The translations under genes and the position numbers were made by a program. A stretch of DNA of 64,000 nt from NCBI RefSeq assembly GCF_001040945.1, contig NZ_CP011930.1, forward strand, positions 4,893,021 through 4,957,020, written 5' to 3'. The number at the start of each line of letters is the position of its first letter. Within the stretch, counting starts at the first letter, position 1. The notes beneath the pieces are model-generated. The model did no database searches. It saw only the letters and a list, made by a program, of their open reading frames with translations, and was not told the DNA's origin. Origin of the DNA: Herbaspirillum seropedicae (lineage in GTDB: Bacteria > Pseudomonadota > Gammaproteobacteria > Burkholderiales > Burkholderiaceae_D). Below are positions 53,341 to 62,631 of this stretch, in pieces.

Positions 53341-54084
53341 ATGGATTTCCGCTGGAGCATCATCCAAGGCTATGCGCCGTTGTTCGCCAAGGGCGTTCTC
53401 ATGACCTTGCAGGTGTCCCTGATCAGCATCCTGATCGGCACCGTGATCGGCCTGCTGGTGGGAATGCTGCGGCTGGCCGAGGTGCAGCATGGTCCCTGGA
53501 AATGGCCGCTCAAGAGCATGCGCTGGCTGGCCGGCTTCTACGTGGCCTTCTTCCGCGGCACGCCCTTGTTCGTGCAGATCATGCTGATCCACTTCGCGGT
53601 CATGCCGGTGCTGGTGCAGCAGGAACATGGCCTGCTGATCACGGGCGAACTGGCGCGCACCATCAAGCAGGACTACGGCGCCTTCCTCTCCGGCACTGTG
53701 GCGCTGTCGCTCAATGCGGGCGCGTATATCTCTGAGATCTTCCGCGCCGGCATCCAGTCCATCGAGCGCGGCCAATCCTATGCCGCCGCCAGCCTGGGCA
53801 TGAACTATGGCCTGACGATGCGCTATGTGGTGCTGCCCCAGGCCTTCCGCCGCATGCTGCCGCCGCTGGGCAATGAAGCCATCACGCTGTTGAAGGATTC
53901 CTCGCTGGTCTCGGCCATCGGCCTGGCCGAGCTGGCCTATGCCGCGCGGACCGTGGCCGGCACCTATGCGCGTTACTGGGAACCGTATATCACCATCTCC
54001 GTGCTGTATTTCTCCATGACCATCTGCCTGGCGCTGGTCGTGGCCCGGCTGGAGAGCAAGTACAGCGCGCCACACCGCCGCTGA
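53341..54084 (+). CDS. Amino-acid ABC transporter permease (HisM/GlnP type)
   Basis: This 247-residue inner-membrane permease has about five membrane segments. The EAA loop that contacts the ATPase is visible as SYAAASLGMNYGLTMRYVVLPQAFRRMLPPLGNE (about residues 140-175). The N-terminal GTPLFVQIMLIHF region is typical of polar amino-acid permeases. A homodimer is likely, since there is only one permease gene. The cognate ATP-binding protein must lie outside the window. Confidence 0.92.
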   Translation: MDFRWSIIQGYAPLFAKGVLMTLQVSLISILIGTVIGLLVGMLRLAEVQHGPWKWPLKSMRWLAGFYVAFFRGTPLFVQIMLIHFAVMPVLVQQEHGLLITGELARTIKQDYGAFLSGTVALSLNAGAYISEIFRAGIQSIERGQSYAAASLGMNYGLTMRYVVLPQAFRRMLPPLGNEAITLLKDSSLVSAIGLAELAYAARTVAGTYARYWEPYITISVLYFSMTICLALVVARLESKYSAPHRR

Positions 54085-54153
54085 TCCCATCACCTCGCCC
54101 GCCAGCGCAGCTGGCGCGTGCGCTCACCGCAGGCCGGCGGTATCATCCCGCCC

Positions 54154-55461
54154 ATGACACAAATGCAGACCCCTACTCCCTCCGCCACCGACGGCAAGCG
54201 CGTGGCCGTGATCGGCGCCGGCCCGGCCGGGCTGATGGCGGCCGAGGTGCTGGCCGCCCATGGCCTGGCCGTGGACGTCTATGACGCCATGCCCTCGGCT
54301 GGCCGCAAGTTCCTGCTGGCCGGCAAGGGCGGCATGAACATCACCCATTCCGAACCGCAACCGGATTTCCTGCCGCGCTACGGCAAGCGTCGCGAGCAGG
54401 TCGCCCCCTTCGTGCGCCGCTTCGACGCCGACCGCCTGCGCGCATGGATCCATGACCTGGGCATCGAGACCTTCGTAGGCAGCTCCGGCCGCGTCTTTCC
54501 GCGCGAGATGAAGGCTGCGCCCTTGCTGCGCGCCTGGCTGCACCGCCTGCGCGAAGCCGGCGTGCGCCTGCACATGCGCCATCGCTGGCTGGGCTGGCAG
54601 CAAGACGGGACGCTGCGCCTGGCCCATCCCGACGGTGAAACCAGCGTACGCGCCGATGCAGTCGTGCTGGCCCTGGGCGGCGCCAGCTGGCCGCGCCTGG
54701 GTTCGGATGGCAGCTGGGTGCCGCTGCTGCAGGCGCGCCAGGTCGAAGTCGCACCACTGCTGCCGGCCAACTGCGGCTTCGAGCTGGACTGGAGCGAGCA
54801 TTTCCGCGAGCGCTTTGCCGGTGCGCCGGTCAAGCCGGTGGTAGCCAGCGTGGCGCTGCCCAGTGGCGGCATGCAGAACCGGCGCGGCGAATTCATCATC
54901 ACCGCGCAGGGGATCGAAGGCGGCCTGGTCTATGCCCTCTCCTCGGCACTGCGCGAGACCATCGCCAGCGAAGGATCGGCGCGCCTGTACCTGGACCTGC
55001 TGCCAGACTGGACGCTGGAGAAGGTCAGCGCCGAACTGTCTCATCCTCGCGGGGCGCGCTCGCTCTCCAGCCATCTGCAAAGCCGCCTGCATCTCAAGGG
55101 CGTCAAGGCCGGGCTGCTGCGCGAGCTGCTGGACAAGGACACGTTCGCCGACATGGACAAGCTGGCCCGCGCCATCAAGGCGTTGCCGCTGACGGTCCTG
55201 CGTCCCCGCCCGATTGCCGAGGCCATCAGCAGCGCTGGCGGCGTGAGCTTCGAAGCCCTCGACGATGCGCTGATGCTGCGCGCCCTGCCCGGCGTATTCT
55301 GCGCCGGCGAAATGCTGGACTGGGAAGCCCCCACCGGCGGTTACCTGCTCACCGCCTGCTTCGCCACCGGACATGCCGCCGGCCACGGCGTGGTGCAATG
55401 GCTCAAGGCCGAGGGCCAACAGGCTGGCCTGAACGCCTCGCAAGAAGAAAGACAACCATGA
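54154..55461 (+). CDS. FAD-dependent oxidoreductase, HI0933/YhiN family
   Basis: This protein of about 435 residues belongs to the TIGR03862/HI0933-like flavoprotein family. The dinucleotide fold is GAGPAGLMAAEVLAAHG (about residues 21-37). It has the AGRKFLLAGKGGMNITHSE segment, the internal GGASWPRLGSDGS loop and the C-terminal FCAGEMLDWEAPTGGYLL FAD cap. The physiological substrate is unknown. The ATG at 54154 gives the best N-terminus. Its stop overlaps the slyX start by ATGA. Confidence 0.88.
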   Translation: MTQMQTPTPSATDGKRVAVIGAGPAGLMAAEVLAAHGLAVDVYDAMPSAGRKFLLAGKGGMNITHSEPQPDFLPRYGKRREQVAPFVRRFDADRLRAWIHDLGIETFVGSSGRVFPREMKAAPLLRAWLHRLREAGVRLHMRHRWLGWQQDGTLRLAHPDGETSVRADAVVLALGGASWPRLGSDGSWVPLLQARQVEVAPLLPANCGFELDWSEHFRERFAGAPVKPVVASVALPSGGMQNRRGEFIITAQGIEGGLVYALSSALRETIASEGSARLYLDLLPDWTLEKVSAELSHPRGARSLSSHLQSRLHLKGVKAGLLRELLDKDTFADMDKLARAIKALPLTVLRPRPIAEAISSAGGVSFEALDDALMLRALPGVFCAGEMLDWEAPTGGYLLTACFATGHAAGHGVVQWLKAEGQQAGLNASQEERQP

Positions 55462-55667
55462 ACCAAGAAGACCGCCTCATCGACATCGAGATGAAGATCG
55501 CCCACCAGGAAGACCTGGTGGAAGAACTGAACCGCACCGTCTATCGCCAGGAAAAGAAGATCGAGGAGCTGGAGATGCTGCTGCATGCGCTGGCCAAGCG
55601 CTTCAAGGAATTGTCCGACACCAGCCAGGACCGCGCCGCGGCCAACGAGAAGCCGCCCCACTACTAA
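55458..55667 (+). CDS. slyX: SlyX protein
   Basis: This 69-residue protein is mostly a coiled coil (EMKIAHQEDLVEELN, then a heptad helix ending LAKRFKELSD), the hallmark of SlyX. The function is unknown. It is coupled to the flavoprotein by an overlapping ATGA and followed 21 bases later by dinB. Confidence 0.88.
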   Translation: MNQEDRLIDIEMKIAHQEDLVEELNRTVYRQEKKIEELEMLLHALAKRFKELSDTSQDRAAANEKPPHY

Positions 55668-55688
55668 GTCCTCACACCCAGCAAGACC

Positions 55689-56843
55689 ATGGCCAACGAC
55701 CGCCGCATCGCCCACCTCGACATGGACGCCTTCTATGCCTCGGTGGAACTGCTGCGCTATCCCGACCTGCGCGGGCAGGCTGTGGTCATCGGCGGTGGTT
55801 CAGCCACCCGTCCGGTGGAGCTGCCCGACGGCACGCGCCAGTATTTCCGCATGCGCGACTATGCCGGGCGCGGCGTGGTCACCACCTCCACCTACGAAGC
55901 GCGCGCCCTGGGCGTCTTCTCGGCCATGGGCATCATGAAGGCGGCCCAGCTGGCGCCGGACGCCATCCTGCTGCCGACCGACTTCGAGGCCTATCGCAAA
56001 TACTCACGGCTGTTCAAGGAAGCGGTGCGCAACATTGCACCGCTGATCGAGGACCGCGGCATCGATGAGATCTACATCGATCTCTCGGCCTGGTCCGACA
56101 CCGCCCCTGAGGTGGCGCGGCAGATCAAGGACGCCGTGCATGCGGCCACCTCGCTGACCTGCTCCATCGGCGTGGCGCCCAACAAGATGCTGGCCAAGAT
56201 CTCTTCCGAGCTGGACAAGCCCAACGGCCTGACCATCCTCACCCCCGCCGACATCGAACGCCGCATCTGGCCGCTGCCGGTGCGCAAGATCAATGGCATC
56301 GGCCCCAAGGCCGCCGAAAAGCTCAGCGCGCTGGGCATCGACACCGTGGCCGACCTGGCGGGTGCAGCGCCGGACCTGCTGCGCGCCCACTTTGGCCGCA
56401 GCTATGCCGAATGGCTGGGCCGCGTGGCGCAGGGCGTCGATGACCGGCCCGTGCAGACCTATTCCGAACCCAAGTCCATCAGCCGCGAGACCACCTTCGA
56501 GCGCGACCTGCATGCGCGCGCCGACCGGGCGCAACTGTCGGAGATCTTTACCGCGCTGTGCGTGAAGCTGGCTGCCGACCTGGACCGCAAGGGCTATGTC
56601 GGACGCACCATCGGCATCAAGCTCAAGTACGCCGACTTCCGTGGCGTCACCCGTGATGTCACCCTGCCCTCGCCCACCGGCGACGCCGCCGCCATCCGCC
56701 AGGCCGCAGGCGAATGCCTCAAGCGCGTGCCACTGGACAAGAAACTGCGCCTGCTGGGCGTGCGCGTGGGTGCGCTGTCGAAGAAGGATGAGCAGGCCGC
56801 CGCAAGCCATGCTGTGCAGGCGGAACTGCCCTTTGCTTCCTGA
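55689..56843 (+). CDS. dinB: DNA polymerase IV
   Basis: This 384-residue Y-family polymerase performs translesion synthesis. The catalytic carboxylates are in AHLDMDAFYASVE (residues 8-20) and in the DEIYIDLS block; SIGVAPNKMLAKI and the helix-hairpin-helix GIGPKAAEKLSALGI follow. The little finger domain is complete. The C-terminus ends QAELPF-A-S, which fits the QxxLxF clamp-binding pattern. A SOS box upstream is not evident, and the gene looks co-transcribed with slyX. Confidence 0.95.
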   Translation: MANDRRIAHLDMDAFYASVELLRYPDLRGQAVVIGGGSATRPVELPDGTRQYFRMRDYAGRGVVTTSTYEARALGVFSAMGIMKAAQLAPDAILLPTDFEAYRKYSRLFKEAVRNIAPLIEDRGIDEIYIDLSAWSDTAPEVARQIKDAVHAATSLTCSIGVAPNKMLAKISSELDKPNGLTILTPADIERRIWPLPVRKINGIGPKAAEKLSALGIDTVADLAGAAPDLLRAHFGRSYAEWLGRVAQGVDDRPVQTYSEPKSISRETTFERDLHARADRAQLSEIFTALCVKLAADLDRKGYVGRTIGIKLKYADFRGVTRDVTLPSPTGDAAAIRQAAGECLKRVPLDKKLRLLGVRVGALSKKDEQAAASHAVQAELPFAS

Positions 56844-56959
56844 GCAAGTTGCCGTACTGCAGGAGTGGAAAATTTAAGTCCCGGCATGGACAATCCGACA
56901 TCGCTTGCACAGGAGCGGACGTGTAGAATCTCCCTTTTTGCCCCCTGCCCCGGAAGCTT

Positions 56960-57886
56960 ATGTGGTTTAAGAATCTACAGATCTATCGTCTGCCCGCACC
57001 GTGGGCCATCAGCGCCGACGAACTCGAATCCCATCTCGCACCGCAGGCCTTCACCGCCTGCTCCAGCCTGGACATGCAAAGCCAGGGCTGGGTACCGCCG
57101 CGCAACAATGAAAAGCTGGTGCACGTGGTCAACCGTCAGCTGTTGATGAAACTCGATACCGAGAAGAAACTGCTGCCCTCGACCGTCATCAACCAGGTCA
57201 CCAAGGCGCGTGCTGCCGAGCTGGAAGAACAGCAAGGCTTCCCGCCCGGTCGCAAGCAGACCAAGGAATTGAAGGAACAGGTCACCGATGAGCTGTTGCC
57301 GCGCGCCTTCTCGGTGGTGCGCAGCACCTGGGTCTGGATCGATCCGGTCAATGGCTGGCTGCTGGTCGACGCCGGCTCGCCCTCCAAGGCCGAGGAAGTG
57401 CTGAAGCTGCTGTTCAAGGCCATCCCCAAGTTCCCGCTGGAAACGCTGCGTACCGTCATGTCGCCGGCAGCGGCCATGACCGACTGGCTGGCCAGCGACG
57501 AAGCGCCCAACGGTTTTACCGTGGACCAGGATACCGAGCTGCGCTCCACCGCCGAGAGCAAGGCCACCGTGCGCTACGTGCGCCATACGCTGGAGGCCGA
57601 GGACATCCGCCGCCACATCGAAGCCGGCAAGCAATGTACGCGCCTGGCGCTGACCTGGGCCGACAAGGTCTCCTTCGTGCTGACCGAAAACCTGTCGGTC
57701 AAGCGCATCGCGCCGCTGGATGTGCTCAAGGAAGACAGCGAGATCGCCGGCAAGAACGACGATGAACGCTTCGACGGCGACTTCATGCTGATGACCGGTG
57801 AGCTGGCCAAGCTGCTGACCGCCCTGGTCGATGCACTGGGTGGCCAATTGAGGGAAAACGACGGCGCACTGGCGCAGGCTGCCTGA
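56960..57886 (+). CDS. rdgC: Recombination-associated protein RdgC
   Basis: This 308-residue DNA-binding ring protein limits RecA activity. The N-terminal [11 protein letters not shown] is the standard RdgC start. The family core includes GWVPPRNN, the lysine-rich [13 protein letters not shown] and the C-terminal [16 protein letters not shown]. RdgC forms a dimeric ring around double-stranded DNA. A TAGAAT -10-like box is at about 56924. A strong terminator follows. Confidence 0.95.
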   Translation: MWFKNLQIYRLPAPWAISADELESHLAPQAFTACSSLDMQSQGWVPPRNNEKLVHVVNRQLLMKLDTEKKLLPSTVINQVTKARAAELEEQQGFPPGRKQTKELKEQVTDELLPRAFSVVRSTWVWIDPVNGWLLVDAGSPSKAEEVLKLLFKAIPKFPLETLRTVMSPAAAMTDWLASDEAPNGFTVDQDTELRSTAESKATVRYVRHTLEAEDIRRHIEAGKQCTRLALTWADKVSFVLTENLSVKRIAPLDVLKEDSEIAGKNDDERFDGDFMLMTGELAKLLTALVDALGGQLRENDGALAQAA

Positions 57887-57920
57887 GCGGCGCTGCGCAT
57901 TCCTGTTGATGCAGGATCAG

Positions 57921-57955
57921 AACGCCGCGACGGGCCGACCGTCGCGGCGTTTTTT
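57921..57955 (+). terminator. Terminator of rdgC
   Basis: A perfect 13-bp stem AACGCCGCGACGG / CCGTCGCGGCGTT with a 5-base loop and six T. On the minus strand it would also face the end of lhgO. Confidence 0.92.
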
Positions 57956-57961
57956 ATCGGC

Positions 57962-59170
57962 TCAATCGCGCCGGATCAGATTGCGCACGATATGTTCGCC
58001 GATGGCCAGCGACGACGTAGCGCCCGGTGAGGGTGCGTTGCGGATGTGGGTGACGCGGCTGCTCTGACGGATCACGAAGTCATCCACCAGGCGGCCATTG
58101 CTTTCCATGGCCTGGGCACGGATGCCGCGCACGGCCGGCGTAACGCCCACCTCGGCCAGCGCCGGCACATAGCGGGCGGCTTCCCGCACGAAGATGCGCT
58201 CGCTGACCACGGTCTTGAGTTCGCGCAAGGTCGCCGGCACGTTGCGGCTGGCGAACTTCCAGAAACCGGGATAGGACAGGTAGTCGGCAATGTCACGCAG
58301 GCTGAACCGGTCGCCGTGGTAATTCTCGCGGCCCAGCGAGATGAAGGCGTTGGGACCGATGGTCATCTGGCCGTCGATGCGTTTGGTGAAATGCACGCCC
58401 AGGAAGGGGAAGCGCGGATCAGGAACGGGATAGATCAGGCCCTTGACGTGCGACTTGTAGGCCTCGTCGATCACGTAATACTGGCCGAAGAACGGCACGA
58501 TGCGCGGGGTGGCGGCATCACCCGACTGCTGCGCCAGGCGGTCCGATTGCAGGCCGCTGCAGGCAATGGCCGAATCGAATGCCTCGGGATGCATCTCACC
58601 GCTCTGGAGTTCGATATGGACCTGGTCGCCCCGTTCGATGACCCGCCGCACCGACGCATTGAGGCGGATCGTACCACCGCGCTCCTCGATCTCCTGCGCC
58701 ATACGCTGGGCGATCTGGCCATAGCTGACGATGGCGGTGCGCGGCGAATACAGCGCGCGCAGGCCCACGCAATTGGGCTCGATCTCGCGCAGGCGCGCCG
58801 CGTCGATCATCTCCACATCCGGCACGCCATTGGCCAGCGCCTTGCGATAGATGGCCTCCAGGCGCGGCAGTTCTTCCTCACCCAACGCCACGACCACCTT
58901 GCCGCACTCGTCATAGGGCAGCGCGTTCTGCTCGCAATAGCGCTTGACCAGCTCCACGCCGCGCCGGCACAAGGTGGCTTTCAGGCCGCCAGGTTCGTAG
59001 TACAGCCCGGCATGCACCACGCCGGAATTGTGGCTGGACTGGTGCTGCGCCACCGCCTCTTCCTTTTCGAAGACGGTAACGCGCACGTCGGGATCATCCA
59101 GCAGCAGTTGACGGGCCACAGCCAGGCCATTGATGCCGCCGCCGATGACGGCGTAACGCAGAGGTTTCAT
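57962..59170 (-). CDS. lhgO: L-2-hydroxyglutarate oxidase/dehydrogenase
   Basis: This 402-residue FAD protein oxidises L-2-hydroxyglutarate to 2-oxoglutarate, passing electrons to oxygen or the quinone pool. The N-terminal GGGINGLAVARQLL is the FAD Rossmann motif. The family segments HNSGVVHAGLYYEPGGLKATLC and QYYVIDEAYKSHVKGLIYPVPDP are clear. It removes a by-product of dehydrogenases acting on 2-oxoglutarate and can feed lysine catabolism. A TetR regulator sits 78 bases upstream on the same strand and may control it. Confidence 0.93.
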   Translation of the reverse strand: MKPLRYAVIGGGINGLAVARQLLLDDPDVRVTVFEKEEAVAQHQSSHNSGVVHAGLYYEPGGLKATLCRRGVELVKRYCEQNALPYDECGKVVVALGEEELPRLEAIYRKALANGVPDVEMIDAARLREIEPNCVGLRALYSPRTAIVSYGQIAQRMAQEIEERGGTIRLNASVRRVIERGDQVHIELQSGEMHPEAFDSAIACSGLQSDRLAQQSGDAATPRIVPFFGQYYVIDEAYKSHVKGLIYPVPDPRFPFLGVHFTKRIDGQMTIGPNAFISLGRENYHGDRFSLRDIADYLSYPGFWKFASRNVPATLRELKTVVSERIFVREAARYVPALAEVGVTPAVRGIRAQAMESNGRLVDDFVIRQSSRVTHIRNAPSPGATSSLAIGEHIVRNLIRRD

Positions 59171-59248
59171 GTTGTCGGTGGAAGGCCGGAGCCAAAGTGA
59201 AAATTACCCGAATGTTGCCGCAAGGCCCAGGTTTGGTAAAGCCGGAGA

Positions 59249-59881
59249 TCAGCGTGCGCCCAGCAGCACACTCTCCAGCGGCAGCATGGCCGGCCCCAGT
59301 GTGGCGGCCAGGCGCGCACTGGAGACGCCGTCCTTTGCCCCCAGCGCCAGCCCGTTGAGAAAACTGGTGTAGAAATCCCCCAGGGCGGTGACATCGGCAT
59401 CGGCCCGGATTTCCCCTTCGCGCTGCGCCTGCAACAACCGGGCGCGGATTTCATTGCGGCGCTTGTGCCGACGTTGCGAGAGGGCGTCGCTATGCTCACT
59501 GTTCTCGGGGGCGCAGTTGATGGCTGAAATCACGACCATACACCCCTTTCCAGCCGGCAAGCCTGGCACCGTCGACTTGCCCGAATACATGCGCACGCTG
59601 GCGCGCAGCATAGCCTGCAAGTCTTCGCGGATACCCTTGCCGGCCTGCAACAGGCGCAACGGTTCTGCGCTCACGGTGCGGGCATAGACCTCCACGACTT
59701 CGCGAAAGAGCGCATCCTTGTCGCCAAAGGCGGCATAGAGGCTGGGCGCCTTCACGCCGATGGCCTCGGTCAGGTCAGCCATGGTGGTGCCTTCGTAGCC
59801 CTTGCTCCAGAACACTTGCATGGCTTGTTGCAGCGCCTGGTCGCGGTCGAAGCTGCGCGGGCGGCCGCGGGTTCTTATCAT
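59249..59881 (-). CDS. TetR/AcrR-family regulator
   Basis: This 210-residue regulator has an N-terminal helix-turn-helix (residues about 12-58; ALQQAMQVFWSKGYEGTTMADLTEAIGVKAPSLYAAFGDKDALF). A ligand-binding helical domain follows, with two cysteines (C-M-V-V-I and N-C-A-P) that could respond to thiols or metals. Two overlapping inverted repeats lie just upstream of its start and are probably its operator. It may regulate itself and lhgO; the effector is unknown. Confidence 0.88.
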   Translation of the reverse strand: MIRTRGRPRSFDRDQALQQAMQVFWSKGYEGTTMADLTEAIGVKAPSLYAAFGDKDALFREVVEVYARTVSAEPLRLLQAGKGIREDLQAMLRASVRMYSGKSTVPGLPAGKGCMVVISAINCAPENSEHSDALSQRRHKRRNEIRARLLQAQREGEIRADADVTALGDFYTSFLNGLALGAKDGVSSARLAATLGPAMLPLESVLLGAR

Positions 59882-59894
59882 CGGTTTCCTTTGC

Positions 59895-59917
59895 GGGGTA
59901 TTACCCCTGGCGGTAAT
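59895..59917. promoter_or_regulatory. Palindromic operator upstream of the TetR gene
   Basis: GGGGTA-T-TACCCC (59895-59907) overlaps ATTACC-N6-GGTAAT (59900-59917). Their position 14-36 bases from the TetR start fits autoregulation. Confidence 0.55.
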
Positions 59918-60010
59918 GGTGTCGTCATGCAGTGTAGTTTATTTTAATCAGCGTTACAAAAATAAATCGCCAGCCCTTGAATATTGACGATGACATTCCT
60001 ATTATCTAAT

Positions 60011-60073
60011 GCTCATTACATAAATAAGAATGTAATGAGCGAAATTGACACTCTGTCATCTGACCAACATATT
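60011..60073 (+). promoter_or_regulatory. fusA promoter with adjacent inverted repeat
   Basis: TTGACA (60045-60050) lies 17 bases from CATATT (60068-60073), about 59 bases before the fusA start. Immediately upstream is a perfect 11-bp inverted repeat GCTCATTACAT / ATGTAATGAGC around an 8-base spacer (60011-60040), well placed for a regulator. Confidence 0.55.
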
Positions 60074-60131
60074 GAACGCTTGACCCTGAACTGAACCAAG
60101 CATTTGACGGCACCCATCGAAAGGACATGCC

Positions 60132-62237
60132 ATGAGCCGCAAGACCCGAATAGAAAACTACCGCAACATCGGTATCAGCGCCCACATCGACGCGGGCAAG
60201 ACCACGACCACCGAGCGCATTCTTTTTTATACGGGTGTGAACCACAAGATCGGCGAAGTGCACAACGGTGCGGCCACCATGGACTGGATGGAGCAGGAGC
60301 AGGAACGCGGCATCACCATCACCTCGGCCGCCACCACGGCCTTCTGGAAGGGCATGGCCGGCAATTACCCCGAGCATCGCATCAACATCATCGACACCCC
60401 TGGCCACGTGGACTTCACCATCGAGGTGGAACGCTCCATGCGCGTGCTCGACGGTGCGGTGATGGTGTATGACTCGGTGGGCGGCGTGCAGCCGCAGTCC
60501 GAGACCGTCTGGCGCCAGGCCAACAAGTACAAGGTGCCGCGCATTGCCTTCGTCAACAAGATGGACCGCATCGGCGCGGACTTCTTCCGCGTGCAGAAGC
60601 AGATCGAGGAACGCCTGAAGGGCAAGGCTGTTCCCATCCAGATTCCGGTAGGCGCGGAAGACCATTTCTCGGGCGTGATCGACCTGGTCAAGATGAAGGC
60701 CATCATCTGGGACGAAGCCAGCCAGGGCGTGCTGTTCAAGTATGAAGACATCCCGCTGGAGCTGGAGGACACCGCACGCCACTGGCGCGACCTCATGGTC
60801 GAGCAGGCCGCCGAGGCCAATGAGGAATTGCTGGAGAAATACCTCTCCGGCAATCCCCTGACCGAGGACGACATCAAGCGCGGCCTGCGCCTGCGCACGG
60901 TGGCCAACGAGATCGTGCCGATGCTGGCCGGTTCCGCCTTCAAGAACAAGGGCGTGCAGGCGATGCTGGATGCGGTGATCGACTACCTGCCCTCACCCGT
61001 GGACGTGCCGGCCATTGCCGGGCATGGCGAGGACGACAGCGAGATCGAACGCCATCCCTCGGATGAAGAACCGTTCTCGGCGCTGGCCTTCAAGATCATG
61101 ACCGATCCCTTCGTGGGCCAGCTGACCTTCTTCCGAGTGTATTCCGGTATCGTCAATTCGGGTGACACGGTCTACAACCCGGTCAAGGGCAAGAAGGAGC
61201 GCCTGGGCCGCATCCTGCAGATGCATGCCAACGAGCGCAAGGAGATCAAGGAAGTGTTCGCCGGCGACATCGCCGCCGCCGTGGGCCTGAAGGATGTGAC
61301 CACTGGCGACACGCTGTCGGACCCGGAGCATCCCATCATCCTGGAACGCATGATCTTCCCCGAGCCGGTGATCTCGCAGGCGGTGGAACCGAAGACCAAG
61401 GCCGACCAGGAAAAGATGGGCATCGCCCTGAATCGCCTGGCGCAGGAAGATCCATCCTTCCGCGTGCATACCGACGAGGAATCGGGCCAGACCATCATGT
61501 CGGGCATGGGCGAGCTGCACCTGGAAATCCTGGTGGACCGGATGAAGCGCGAGTTCAACGTCGAGGCCACGGTGGGCAAGCCGCAGGTGGCTTATCGCGA
61601 AGCCATCCGAAAGGCCGTGGAAGATGTCGAGGGCAAGTTCGTCAAGCAGTCCGGCGGACGGGGGCAGTACGGCCACGTGGTGATCAAGCTGGAACCGCAA
61701 CCCGCCGGCAAGGGTTATGAATTCGTCGATGCCATCAAGGGTGGCGTGGTGCCGCGCGAATTCATCCCGGCGGTCGACAAGGGTATCCAGGAGTCGTTGA
61801 AAGCGGGCGTGCTGGCGGGTTACCCGGTGGTGGACGTGAAGGCCACGCTGACCTTCGGTTCGTACCACGACGTCGACTCCAACGAGAACGCCTTCCGCAT
61901 GGCCGGCTCCATGGCCTTCAAGGAAGCGATGAAGCGCGCCGGCCCCATGCTGCTGGAGCCGATGATGCAGGTCGAGGTGGAAACGCCCGAGGAATTCATG
62001 GGCAACGTGATGGGCGATCTGTCGTCACGGCGCGGGATGGTGCAGGGCATGGAAGACATGGTGGGCGGCGGCAAGCTGGTGCGTGCTGAAGTCCCGTTGT
62101 CGGAAATGTTCGGCTATTCGACCACGCTGCGCTCGCTGTCACAGGGGCGCGCGACCTACTCGATGGAGTTCAAGCACTATGCCGAGGCGCCGCGGCAGGT
62201 GGTGGAGCAGTTGTCGGGGGGTAAGGGCAAAGGGTGA
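60132..62237 (+). CDS. fusA: Elongation factor G (stand-alone copy)
   Basis: This 701-residue translational GTPase catalyses ribosomal translocation. G1 is [13 protein letters not shown] (about residues 17-29), G3 is DTPGHVDF and G4 is NKMD. Domain IV begins near [10 protein letters not shown], and the conserved [12 protein letters not shown] follows. The gene is not next to rpsL-rpsG-tuf, so it is probably a second EF-G outside the str operon, as in several Burkholderiales. No truncation or changed catalytic motif is seen. It is followed by two REP-like elements. Confidence 0.95.
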   Translation: MSRKTRIENYRNIGISAHIDAGKTTTTERILFYTGVNHKIGEVHNGAATMDWMEQEQERGITITSAATTAFWKGMAGNYPEHRINIIDTPGHVDFTIEVERSMRVLDGAVMVYDSVGGVQPQSETVWRQANKYKVPRIAFVNKMDRIGADFFRVQKQIEERLKGKAVPIQIPVGAEDHFSGVIDLVKMKAIIWDEASQGVLFKYEDIPLELEDTARHWRDLMVEQAAEANEELLEKYLSGNPLTEDDIKRGLRLRTVANEIVPMLAGSAFKNKGVQAMLDAVIDYLPSPVDVPAIAGHGEDDSEIERHPSDEEPFSALAFKIMTDPFVGQLTFFRVYSGIVNSGDTVYNPVKGKKERLGRILQMHANERKEIKEVFAGDIAAAVGLKDVTTGDTLSDPEHPIILERMIFPEPVISQAVEPKTKADQEKMGIALNRLAQEDPSFRVHTDEESGQTIMSGMGELHLEILVDRMKREFNVEATVGKPQVAYREAIRKAVEDVEGKFVKQSGGRGQYGHVVIKLEPQPAGKGYEFVDAIKGGVVPREFIPAVDKGIQESLKAGVLAGYPVVDVKATLTFGSYHDVDSNENAFRMAGSMAFKEAMKRAGPMLLEPMMQVEVETPEEFMGNVMGDLSSRRGMVQGMEDMVGGGKLVRAEVPLSEMFGYSTTLRSLSQGRATYSMEFKHYAEAPRQVVEQLSGGKGKG

Positions 62238-62290
62238 TTGATTGCCCTTGCTGAAAAAGGGCCGATATCTTGCTCGCCTACTCAATCGGA

Positions 62291-62331
62291 CCCCGTTCGG
62301 ACTGAGTAGGCCCTTTAGGGCCGTATCGAAG
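62291..62331 (-). repeat. REP-like element, copy 1 (minus orientation)
   Basis: On the minus strand: CTTCGATACG, a small hairpin GGCCC-TAAA-GGGCC, then TACTCAGTCCGAACGG. The same order appears in the inverted second copy 20 bases away. Confidence 0.75.
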
Positions 62332-62351
62332 ACGCGCTGACGGTATGCGCG

Positions 62352-62389
62352 CCTTCGATACGCGGCGCTGCCGCTACTCAGGACGAACG
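62352..62389 (+). repeat. REP-like element, copy 2 (plus orientation)
   Basis: CCTTCGATACG, a hairpin CGGC-GCT-GCCG, then CTACTCAGGACGAACG. With copy 1 it forms a head-to-head inverted pair, as in BIME-type REP doublets. I recall this sequence type from intergenic repeats of several proteobacteria. Confidence 0.75.
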
Positions 62390-62402
62390 CAAGCCAAAGC
62401 GC

Positions 62403-62440
62403 AAAAACAAAAACGCCCCATTCTTGCGAATGAGGCGTTT
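62403..62440 (-). terminator. Terminator downstream of tRNA-Asp
   Basis: On the minus strand AAAACGCC-T-CATTC / GAATG-G-GGCGTTTT with a GCAA loop is followed by a T-rich tail, right after the tRNA 3' end. Confidence 0.82.
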
Positions 62441-62444
62441 TATT

Positions 62445-62521
62445 TGGCGGAGCGGACGGGGCTCGAACCCGCGACCCCCGGCGTGACAGGCCGGTATTCT
62501 AACCAACTGAACTACCACTCC
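62445..62521 (-). tRNA. tRNA-Asp(GTC)
   Basis: This 77-base tRNA on the minus strand has acceptor stem GGAGTGG / CCGCTCC, D-loop AGTTCAGTTGGTTAGA, anticodon loop CTGTCAC with anticodon GTC, T-loop GGTTCGAGCCC, and an encoded 3' CCA (62445-62447). The G-discriminator fits tRNA-Asp. Confidence 0.96.
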
Positions 62522-62561
62522 TAAAACCGCTTCAGCTGTCGTTGCTTGCTGAAAGAACGCT

Positions 62562-62567
62562 ATTATA
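62562..62567 (-). promoter_or_regulatory. -10 box of tRNA-Asp
   Basis: A perfect TATAAT on the minus strand lies 41 bases upstream of the tRNA 5' end. The -35 is weak (a T-rich stretch). Confidence 0.5.
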
Positions 62568-62631
62568 GGAGAGCCTTTTTCAAAAAGCTAGGCCTTTTTT
62601 ATAAAACTGCGAAATATTTTACGGCCAGCCG

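Noticed and set aside
62445..62521. tRNA-Asp as an integration site for an island
   Set aside because: No partial tRNA repeat or integrase was seen on either side; flanks are fusA and a nitroreductase with normal composition.
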